64,000 bases of DNA from Neocallimastix lanati (nom. inval.) (lineage: Eukaryota; Neocallimastigomycota; Neocallimastigomycetes; Neocallimastigales; Neocallimastigaceae), in the NCBI GenBank assembly GCA_016946835.1, contig JACVTC010000015.1, positions 675,001-739,000 of the forward strand, read 5' to 3'. Shown piece after piece: positions 42,635 through 52,614 of this stretch. The position numbers and the translations under genes are program-made. The first letter of the stretch is position 1. Each line of letters begins with the position of its first letter. The notes under the pieces were generated by a model. It was not told the origin of the DNA. It was given only the letters and a program-made list of their open reading frames with translations, and did not search any database.

Positions 42635-45340
42635 ATGAGTGAAACAAAAATTATTTCTCTTAATTCAAAAGAATTAGCTGACATTTCTCAAGTCGGAGGA
42701 AAAGGATATTCTTTAATAAAATTAAGTTCTTTAAACTTAAACGTTCCTCCTGGAATTGTACTCACTGTAGGATTTTTTGAAGACTGGATTAAGAAAATTA
42801 AAAATTCTGACTTGTATAAAGAATTTATTCTTCAATTGAGCCAAAATAATAATGAATGCCAAATCATATTAAATAAAATCAAGGATTGGAGTTTAAATAA
42901 CTTAGTTTTAAGTTCGTCTGATAAACAAGATATCGAAGATAATCTTAAAAAGTTGTTTCCAGATGATTATAATAAAATATTATATGCTGTTCGTTCATCA
43001 TCACCAGAGGAAGACTTAGCTGGGGCATCTTTCGCAGGAAATTATGAAACGTATTTGGGAACTCAGTTTGATTTGCTAGAAGAATTCATTTTAAAATCAT
43101 TTATATCTTGTATTGATTATAGAGTATTCAAATATAAATTAGAAAAAGGATTTACCGCTTCTGATATAAAAATTGCTATCGTTATTATGAAACAAGTTAA
43201 TTGTGACGTTTCAGGTGTAGGATTTTCTATTAATCCATTAAATAATGATTATGATGAAGCTGTAATCACTTCTAATTTTGGATTAGGAGAAAGTGTTGTT
43301 GGAGGTATCATTACACCAGATGAATATATAGTTAATAAAATTTCTAAAAAAGTCATTACTGAAAAGTTAGGAAGTAAAGACAAAATTGTAAAATTGAATG
43401 AAGATAATGGTACATCAATTCTGGAACAAAATTCGGAAAATCAGAAAAAGTCATCTTTATCGAAAGAACAAATAATTCAAATTGTTGACAAAATTATTGT
43501 CATTGAAAATAGTTATAATGTACCTATTGATATTGAATTTGGTATTGAAAATGATATTTTATATATTCTTCAAGCAAGACCTATTACAACTTATAATAAA
43601 TTACCAGAAGAATTCTTAACTAAACCAAATGAACAACGTCAACTTTATTTCGATGTAACGGTAGGTGTTCAAGGATTTGAAGAACCAATGACTACATTTG
43701 GATCAGATGTGTTTAAATTAGTTATTCATACATTAGCAAAACTAATTCCGGGTATTGAAAATATTGATAATTTGAAGGAGAGTGCATTTGATGGCATTGG
43801 AGGAAAACTATTATTAAATCTTTCTAATGTAATGACAAAGTTTGAAATTGAAACAATTACAAATTATACCTCAAATATAAATAGTTTAATTAATGAGACA
43901 CTACTTAATCACGGTAATGAATATAAAAATAAGACAGAATGTAAAGCATTAAAAATAAATAAATTATATATCATTCGAAAAGTTCCAATAATTCGAATTA
44001 TTTTCGCAAAATATTTTGCTAAATCATCAAAATCAAATTTTGAAAATCAAATGAGTCGATTTATTACCGAAAGTGAAGAATATATTCAAAAGAATATTGA
44101 TAGTAATGTTCCGATATTTACTATATTCGAGCATCTTTTTAATAATCTTGTTACATATTTCAGAAGTTATGCTATTCCAGTATTAGCATATGGAATATTT
44201 TTTGGATATATGAAGCTCAAAAACTTATTTGAGCCATACTTAAAAGATAATAGTGAATTAAGACAAGATTTTAATAATTTAATTAAATGTTTCCCATTTG
44301 TTACCATTTTAATGGGATTGGATACGTACAAATTATCTACCTATTTAGATAAGAATGAATATAAGAACAAGACACAAGATGAATTTTATCAAGACTTTTT
44401 AGATAGAAAGTTCCCAAAAGAATTTTATAATGAATTTGAAACTTTTATGAAAAAATATGGTTTCAGAGGAGAAGGTGAAATAGATATTGTTAACAAAAGA
44501 TACTCTGAAAATCCAAAAACAATCATTAATCAAGTCTTTTCTGCACTTTTAGAATATGATGAGAGTAATAATCCTCAAAAAGATTTTGATGATACAAATA
44601 CCAACAGACCTGAAATCTTTAGAAAACTTTATAAATTCGCTAGTAAAAAAGGTTTTGCTTCTGAATTTGAAAAGGCTTATTTCTTTACAGTAAACTTTTT
44701 CCAATATAGGGAGTCTCATAAATATTATATTGTCTTTGTAATAGGAAGCGTAAGAAAATTAATATTGAAGAGGGCTGAAGTTTTATTGCAAAGAAATTTG
44801 ATTGATGATATCGATGATATCTTTAAATTAAAAATTAAATCGTTAGATCATATTTTAGAAAATGTAGATGTCATAACAAAAGAAAAGGTAGGAAATAAAA
44901 TTCATGAAGATAATAAATGTAGAGAAATTGTTACCACATGGAAAAGACAACCTATCATGTTTGATTCTAGAGGAAGAATCTTTTCTCACGAAAGAAAAGA
45001 AGCTTCAAAAAAGAATCAATTAATTGGAGACTCTGTTAGTTATGGAAAGGTAAGAGGAAAAGCAAAAGTTTTAAAAACAGTAAATGAAAAAGTATTTAAT
45101 CCAGGAGAAATTTTAGTTACTAAAGCTACAGATCCAGGTTGGACTCCATTAATTATTAATTGTGGAGGTATTATCTTAGAAGTTGGAGGAATGCTTCAAC
45201 ATGGAGCCTTAGTAAGTAGAGAATTTAATAAGCCTTGCGTTGTTGGAATTGAAAATATCACCAATATTATTAAAGATGGTGAAGAAATTGAAGTAGATGC
45301 CATTGAAGGAATTATTACTTTATTGGATAGAGAAGAATAA
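42635..45340 (+). CDS. PEP-utilising phosphotransferase, rifampicin phosphotransferase / PEP synthase-like (copy 2)
   Basis: 901 residues, same start (AAAATG context) and domain layout as copy 1: ATP-grasp at 1-320, middle domain, and phosphohistidine domain with His856. It differs from copy 1 at only a handful of residues (NSELR for NNELR, NEYKN for NQYKN, DRKFP for DKKFP, KIHED for KIQED). All key motifs are intact, so it should be functional if expressed. With copy 1 it shares private codons, such as the CTCACTGTAGG run near residue 42, and the C-terminal ENITNII, which separates the unit A pair from the unit B pair. Confidence 0.9.
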   Translation: MSETKIISLNSKELADISQVGGKGYSLIKLSSLNLNVPPGIVLTVGFFEDWIKKIKNSDLYKEFILQLSQNNNECQIILNKIKDWSLNNLVLSSSDKQDIEDNLKKLFPDDYNKILYAVRSSSPEEDLAGASFAGNYETYLGTQFDLLEEFILKSFISCIDYRVFKYKLEKGFTASDIKIAIVIMKQVNCDVSGVGFSINPLNNDYDEAVITSNFGLGESVVGGIITPDEYIVNKISKKVITEKLGSKDKIVKLNEDNGTSILEQNSENQKKSSLSKEQIIQIVDKIIVIENSYNVPIDIEFGIENDILYILQARPITTYNKLPEEFLTKPNEQRQLYFDVTVGVQGFEEPMTTFGSDVFKLVIHTLAKLIPGIENIDNLKESAFDGIGGKLLLNLSNVMTKFEIETITNYTSNINSLINETLLNHGNEYKNKTECKALKINKLYIIRKVPIIRIIFAKYFAKSSKSNFENQMSRFITESEEYIQKNIDSNVPIFTIFEHLFNNLVTYFRSYAIPVLAYGIFFGYMKLKNLFEPYLKDNSELRQDFNNLIKCFPFVTILMGLDTYKLSTYLDKNEYKNKTQDEFYQDFLDRKFPKEFYNEFETFMKKYGFRGEGEIDIVNKRYSENPKTIINQVFSALLEYDESNNPQKDFDDTNTNRPEIFRKLYKFASKKGFASEFEKAYFFTVNFFQYRESHKYYIVFVIGSVRKLILKRAEVLLQRNLIDDIDDIFKLKIKSLDHILENVDVITKEKVGNKIHEDNKCREIVTTWKRQPIMFDSRGRIFSHERKEASKKNQLIGDSVSYGKVRGKAKVLKTVNEKVFNPGEILVTKATDPGWTPLIINCGGIILEVGGMLQHGALVSREFNKPCVVGIENITNIIKDGEEIEVDAIEGIITLLDREE

Positions 45341-45925
45341 AATATAAATTTTAATTTAAAAAAAAAAAAAAAAAATAATAAAATATATAAATATAAATAT
45401 ATATATATACTATTACTACTTTAAGGATGTATATATATATATATATTTTTATATATACTAATCTATAAAAGACAAAATTAAAACATGAATAATATTATCA
45501 AAAAAAAAAAAAAAAAAAAAAAAAACCCTTTTTTAATATTTTTTTGAAAACTGTAATAACTACAAGAACATAAAAATATTTTAAAAAAAAAATATGTATT
45601 TCGCATTATTAATAATATTATAGTTGAGAAAAAATAATTACATCGCTTTACTATAATATTAGTATATATTCTTTTTTATCTCACATTTTATTTTCTTTAT
45701 ATATTAAAATGTAATCTATTATACTATCAATTTAAAATAAATATCAATTTTATATGTGTAAAATATTTAAACTATAAATAAAATTAAATTATATTCTTAG
45801 TCAAACAAAAAAATCATATCATAATATAATATTACACATACTTTATAATTTATATTTATATTTATATTTAAATTCATTTTCTCTAATATATTAAAAAAAA
45901 AAAAACTTTTTTATACCAAGTTGTT

Positions 45926-46661
45926 TTTTATTGTTATGAACCATATTTTCTACGTCTCTTAATGCCTAATGTAAAAAAAAATGTTTTATTATTAAATAGA
46001 TAAATATATATATATATAAATAATACTAAATAAATACATAATAAATAATATTATCATAAATTTATGAATTTTATAATAAAATTTATAAAATTACAATATA
46101 TATATATATATTTTTTTTTAAATTTGTTTTAATTCTTTTTATTATTCAAAAAAATTTTTTTTTGTATAAAATTTATTTTAAATCGAAAACATATATAAAA
46201 GTAATGCAATAATATTATATAGTTAATAAATTTTGAAAATAAAAAAATAGTAATAAGAAAAAAAGAAAAAAAAAAAAATTCAAAAATAATCAAAGGTATT
46301 TATTTAAAATTTGATTTTTTTTTGCCCTTATTAACTTAAAAAATAATAAATTATTAAATATATATATATATTTTTTACTAATAATATAAATAATTATAAT
46401 AATGATGGATGAATATGAAAATGTATATATGATAATCAAAAAAAAAAAATATATATATATATATATTTTTTTTTCAATCATAATAGTCTAAATAGTAAAT
46501 TGTTGTAACTCAAATGAAATTTGCAAAAATAAATCATTTTATATAATAAAAAAATAGATTAAACTGAATTCATTAAGTTAATGAATAATATATTTATATT
46601 ATTTTTAAGATATTTTTAATATTTAAATAATAAAAAAAATGATTTAAATTATTACTCTACA
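45926..46661. other. AT-rich flank between unit A and the LINE
   Basis: Mostly A/T. Positions about 45983-46090 resemble the central loop of the palindromic units (a TTTTATTATTAAATAGATAA block, later an ATCATAAATTTATGAATTTT-like block), suggesting an older remnant of a related unit. No gene. Confidence 0.5.
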
Positions 46662-46672
46662 TTTGTTTCTAT
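46662..46672. repeat. Target-site duplication of the LINE, 3' side
   Basis: TTTGTTTCTAT immediately before the T run (the element's poly(A) on the minus strand); the same 11 bases recur at 51859-51869. Confidence 0.75.
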
Positions 46673-49600
46673 TTTTTTTTTTTTTTTTTTTTTTTAGACT
46701 TAGAGAATAACTTTATTTAATTTATAATAATAATAAAATTACATGAAATTAAATGAAAAAATAACAAATAAAATTCATGAAATAAAATATTATTTATTAT
46801 AAAATTATAAAAGTGCGTTAGAAGCAATAGCCTCTAACTTTTCCCATTCCTCGATAATAACACCACGTCCATTATTGCGAGTAATAATTTCAGTATTAAT
46901 GTTATCAATCGAATATGTATATGGAGGTGAAAATCCATGCCTTATCATTTCGACGTCGACGCTCTTGGTAACGGTAGATTCAACGGAATACCATTTCATC
47001 ATCAAACTAAAAGATCGACAAATTAATGGTATTACGTTTGTTAGAAACTCCGCAATCCCCACAAAATGCGGAACAGTTGACGAAGTTGAACTTTGTTTAA
47101 AAATATTGTCAACTAATTGTCTTTGTTCCCCATCATTAACTTTAATTTTTGAATATATTGAACGCCCACCAAGAAGTGCACTCAATATATAATAATAAAT
47201 ATTATTATCATAATCCTTTTCTGAATCTAAAGAAACATCCAAGGATTTTTGTTCAATTATCATTGCAAACTTCAAAAAGAGATCATCTAGAAAAGGTAAA
47301 GATTTATTTCTGTAATTTTCCAATTCTTTACAGGCAAAGATCCAGTGAGAAAAGCTAGGTACACTAACACCACAACAAGGGCAACATTTAAGGCAATCTT
47401 CTGAGACTATTTTTTTTTTAACTGAAATACTAATGTCAAATTTAAAACAACACCTAATTTGAGAAATCCAAAAGAATCCCAATTGATACTTAGGATATTG
47501 AAATGTTAAGTTTCTGATTTCTGAAATAAATCCAAAATCATTCTCCTTGTAAATAATTGCTTTTTTAGCTTTTGAGGGTTTGAAGACATCTCTTTCCCAA
47601 TAAAACTTTTTTATTTCACTTGTTTTCTTACCATTTAATTTCTTATCCAAAGTCCTTGATTCTTTAGTCCATGAGTAATGTGACATAGTAGGAATATTAT
47701 TAGTGAGATGATTAATAATACATGATGAGTTTTTCCATTTTCTAAAGCAACGTAATTGAGATAAAGCACAGACCGCTGAAAGAGGAGGTATTCTCAATTC
47801 ACGAGTAATATCATTGAGACTAACAGAAGAATTGCGAGATTTAAATCCATAACTCCAATAAAGTCCTCTATTAATAATTTTTTGAGCTTTAGAACATCTG
47901 CTCTTATTTGGACCAAAGAGAGGAACATAATATATAACAAGACTAAGAATAAACGAAATTAAAACATATTCCTTTAATGGGAGAGGAACAGATTTATTAA
48001 TAAGAAATCGAAAGTACAAATTTAACTTGACATTTAAATTACTGTTTAATTTGGATTGTATAGGTTTCAGTGATAAAGATTCATCAAAAGGAATACCAAG
48101 ATAAGTATAGTTGTCAGTTTTAGGCAATTTTTTACTACCAATAAAGAAAGATGGATCTTCATAGTTTATCGGTTTAACAAAGTTAATTGGTTTTACAACA
48201 AGAGTAGCACACTTATTAATTCCAAAAGTCATTTCATTCATAATAGCCCATTCATGAACTTTATTCAAAAAATTTTCTTAAGAGCTTGTTTAGATGGAGC
48301 AACTAAAACAATATCATCCGCAAAAAGTCCACCACAACAATATTGAGAATCTAAATATACACCATACTTATCACAATTATCCAGTACATCATTAATGAAC
48401 AAATTGAATAAAATAGGAGATAGAGGGCATCCTTGTCTAACACCCCGATTAATCGAAAATTCTTCTGAAAGATTACCATTAAAAAAAGCACGAGCTTTAG
48501 AAGATAGATTAAGATTCTTTAAAAACAGATGACATTTATCTCTAATTCTTAAGTTATATAATTTGGTCAAAATATTAAATATAGGTACTGAATCATAGGC
48601 TTTTTTAAGATCGAGAAAAGCAAGATAAGTAAAATTTTCTTGAAATTTTCTTCTTTGACATATCTCTCTAATTGAAATATATAAACTTATGCATTCTTCT
48701 TTATTTCTAAATCCAAATTGTTCAGGTCTAACAAATTTATGTTCAAGGGCATATTTAGCAATTCTATTAGTAACAATTTTTGAAATAATTTTTAAGCCAA
48801 CATTAATAAGAGAAATACCACGATTATTATTACAATCCGAAAGATCTCCTTTTTTTGGAATTGATATTATAGAAGCCGAATTCCACTCTTCAGGGAAATC
48901 ACCATCCCAGATTTTATTAAATAATGAAAGTAAACATTTAGCACACTTAGAGTAGTGATCATCTGAAGAATCATCTTGATTATCTTATAAATCAGATTTA
49001 CTATAGAAGGCTTTAAAAAATTCAATCGGAATACCATCGGGTCCAGGAGCTTTATTATTTTTCATTTCAAGCACAGTGTTTTGAATTTCTTCCATAGTAA
49101 TAGAATCATTAATATCCCAAGTAGGATTATTATTAGGATTAGTTCCAAATAAACTTACCCAGTATTCATTATCCAAACTGTGTTGAGTAACATCAGAAGC
49201 TAGTTCACTGTAATGTTCAGCAAATCAATTTAATTGATCCGAATGAGAAAATAAAAAGTTACCCTGCTTGTCCTTTAAAACACTTGACGAAATAGAATTA
49301 GAGTACATAGGGTGAGATAACTTCTTTAATTTTAACCAAGCACTCCTAGCATTTTTTATTACGAAAATCATTACATGCAGATTCTATTGACTGATGAAAT
49401 TGTTTTGATTTAATAGAAAACTTAATTGACCTGACTTTACCACATATATTTTTATACTCACGAAGCAAATTTAAAAATTAATCAAGGTTTTCAAGTTTAG
49501 AACCTAAAGAAAAATTTTTGATTTCATTAAATGCAACATGCTTTTCATGAGAAAGTTTCTTGATATAATAAGGGCAGTGGAATGCTGAGCCTTTAAGATC

Positions 49601-51858
49601 ACAAGGAACTCTAGCATGAACTTTATCACCAACTTTATTAGCTGTTTCTATAAATTTTATTGACCATTTTATTAGAATTTAATTCTTTATTATCATCAAA
49701 TTCATTAAGAAGAATTGAGAAGTAGTTACTTGAGAATATTTCATTACACTTTTCATTACACATGCGTTGGGACCACTTGAATCTTCTAGAAGGAGTAGGA
49801 GCACGAAAACCTTCTGAGTCATCTTTCTTACAGGAAAGGATAAGAGGGAAGTGGTCAGATATATCATTGAATGTACTACAAACAGATACCTTATTAATGT
49901 ATTCCTTCATTTTACAATTAAATAAAACATGATCAATACAAGACGATCTACCATCCCGAGCCCATGTGAAATCGAGACCTGATAAGTTTTTAGTGAACCA
50001 CTGATGAGATGATTTATTAAGTAAACTTACTAATTGGGATTTAGACATATTAAAGTCACCTACAAGAATAGAAGGTGTATTAGTATGTTTCTTTATCCAA
50101 TTAGTAATTTCTGAAAAGGCAGTCTTTCTTTCTTCCTTATTAGTGACCGTAGGAACATAAATATTACCAATAGTGCATTTAATTCCCCAAAAAGAAGTAA
50201 TGTTGACAGAAATGATATACTTATATTCAAAAGGATCAGGAGAAAATGAACAAGAACGATGTACACTTATACTAAGACTTCTCATACCGGGTATATTCGG
50301 ATCAGCTTTTCGTAAAATTGTATTATAGTGACAAAGAAATGGGTAATTATTTGAATGTACATTAAGGTATTGGCTATTACCGACCTCTTGCAAACAAATA
50401 CAGATGGGTTTAAAAATTTCATTAAAGTATCTAATACCATCACGTTTTTCATCATTCCATCCATTAATGTTCCAACTGACACAAAGATTAAAGAACTGAG
50501 TAGACGGTGAGTAAATATTACTATAAAGAAAATCTTTAACCATTGATTTAGTTTCAAAAGAAGAAAATCTGTTGTTAAATTTCTTAACTTCACTGAAAGT
50601 TCTGATTTTGACGGTTTGGATCCAATTAATTTTATTGATTGGAAGGCAATGGGTAAGAAGAAATAGAATATTTAGGTAATAAAGTGGGTTTATCATAGTT
50701 TATCCTTAAAATGGAGTAATTTTCCATATTAGGTGTGTGTGTTTTTATAATTCCATGAACTATTTCATTGCAATTGGAAATACGTTTACTAAGAAATTCC
50801 CAAAGTTTACTAACAGACCATGATTGAAGATCATGAATAAAGATAAGAATGAAATCTTTATTCTGAATATCGTATCTTCGAAGGCCACGCCGCAAAACAG
50901 GTATAGTTGCTGAATTTGAAGAAGTATTATCCATTTCAAGAAAGCCTAAAAAATAAAATAAAAGAAGAATAAAATAAAAAATAATAAAAATAATAAAAAA
51001 AAATAGATAAAAAAATTTTTTTTTTTTTTTTTTTATATAAATATATAATAAAATAAAATAAAAAATAAAAGATAAAGTAAATTCCCTTTAAATAGTAAAT
51101 AAAAAATATTGGTGTTGAATATTTGAAAGCTTGAAATATAAAATTGTTCTTGATGATTTAATAAATTTTAAATTATGTAAATAATTGATTTTATCCGGTA
51201 TAACTGATATAATATTTATAAATTTACTCAAGGGTTAGAAATTTATTGATAAAATAAATTGCTTGTATATACTGTTAAAATGAATAATCGTTTCTTTTGA
51301 CTGATTGTAATTCTTTCAATTAATAAAGTACTTCAAGATGTTAAAAATTTTCTGTTGAATAATCATAAATCAGCTAAAAGTATATTAAAAAAAATAAAAA
51401 ATATTAGTAGAGAAAGACTATAAAAAAGATTCCCATTCGTTAAATAATGTCTTAAACACAAGCTTTGGAGTGAATCAATCTCCTACATTTCCATTTTACA
51501 ATAGCTACATGAAAGTATAAATAATATTATAGAAAAATACATATATAAAATAATGTTTAAGTAAAAAATACAATAGATTCATTACAATGATAATATGTAG
51601 AAATTACATGATATTATTAATTATACAACTCCAATGTTACTACATATCCAGTTTAAAACAATATAAATCATCAGGTTCACTTTCTACAGTCTTCCATTAT
51701 TCCAGTTTTCACTCTTCGTACTAGAGGCCACTTTAGAAAGGATAACCATCGATTATCATCAGAATCACAGAAAGCTGTAATTAGTACACTTGATATAGTT
51801 TATTCCTTTTTCATCACCCCTCCATGGACCTGGAAAAACAGTCCACATCATTGGGTTT
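46673..51858 (-). mobile_element. Near full-length LINE (APE-type non-LTR retrotransposon), 5.2 kb
   Basis: Reading the minus strand: a 5' leader of about 920 bp (51858-50935), a disrupted polyprotein (50934-46805), a short 3' UTR of about 110 bp with an AATAAA-type signal (about 46711), and a 23-base poly(A) tail (46695-46673). Perfect 11-bp flanking duplications mark target-primed insertion. No LTRs. The element landed at the left edge of unit B. Confidence 0.85.
46805..50934 (-). pseudogene. LINE polyprotein: N-terminal region, AP endonuclease, reverse transcriptase, C-terminal zinc motif (disrupted)
   Basis: Blocks in order on the minus strand. At 50934-50632 an N-terminal region (IFIHDLQSWSV). 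At 50696-49638 an AP-type endonuclease (SWNINGW, CLQEVGN, VGDFNMSK, SDHFPLIL). At 49176-48985 the RT start (NNKAPGPDG). At 48984-48265 the RT core (RGISLINV, LDLKKAYDSV, RGVRQGCPLSP, FADDIVLV). At 48268-46805 the RT end (MTFGINKC, YLGIPF) and a CPCC...SHWIFAC zinc-finger-like motif. Lesions: frameshifts near 50.66, 49.35 and 48.27 kb, and stops near 49.23 and 48.98 kb. All catalytic motifs remain recognisable, so decay is recent. The best reference in this window for the older relics. Confidence 0.9.
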
Positions 51859-51869
51859 TTTGTTTCTAT
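51859..51869. repeat. Target-site duplication of the LINE, 5' side
   Basis: TTTGTTTCTAT, identical to 46662-46672. Similarity to the left end of unit A begins right at its end. Confidence 0.75.
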
Positions 51870-52501
51870 AAATTCGATATTTCTTTATAAATTATTTTAT
51901 AATAATGAAAGAAAAGAAGTAGATTATCATATAGTAGTAAAATAATATAAAAATTAATTAATCTTTAATAAATTATCATAAAATATTAAAAGAAGCTGAA
52001 AATTTATTCAATACAATATAAAACAACATGTTAAAAATAAATTTTTTTTTTTTTTTTTTTTTTTTTAATACATTAAAGAAAATAAATATAAATATAAATA
52101 TAAATATAAATTAAAAAGAATGTAATATTATATTATGATAATATGATTTTTTTGTTTGACTAAGAATATAATATAATTTTATTTATAGTTTAAATATTTT
52201 ACACATATAAAATTGATATTTATTTTAAATTGATAGTATAATAGATTACATTTTAATATATAAAGAAAATAAAATATGAGATATAAAGGAATATATACTA
52301 ATATATTATAGTAAAGCGATTTAACTATTTTTTTTCAACTATAATATTATTAATAATGCTAAACACATATATTTTTTTTTAAAATATTTTTATGTTCTTG
52401 TAGTTATTATAGTTTTCAAAAAAATATAAAAAAGTGAATTTTTTTTTTTTTTTTTTTTGATAATATTATTCATGTTTTTAATTTTGTCTTTTATAGATTA
52501 G

Positions 52502-52532
<31 letters not shown>

Positions 52533-52614
52533 CCTTAAAGTAGTAATAGTATATATATATATTTATATTTATATATTTTATTATTTTTTTTTTTTTAAAA
52601 TTAAAATCTATATT

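Larger units (their letters stand above)
37262..45925. repeat. Palindromic unit A: inverted pair of phosphotransferase genes (direct repeat of unit B)
   Basis: Left arm about 37450-41558 and right arm about 41900-45905 are reverse complements over about 4 kb, covering both genes, their upstream regions and downstream flanks. They are separated by a unique loop of about 340 bp. The same arrangement recurs at 51868-60800 in the same orientation. Arms differ by scattered substitutions and repeat-number changes, so they are not a trivially mirrored read. The left boundary is placed where similarity to unit B starts (TCGATATTTCTTT). Confidence 0.9.

Noticed and set aside
38026-45340. Pyruvate phosphate dikinase or canonical PEP synthase as the function
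   Set aside because: The C-terminal PEP/pyruvate-binding barrel is absent; the phosphohistidine domain ends the protein as in rifampicin phosphotransferases.
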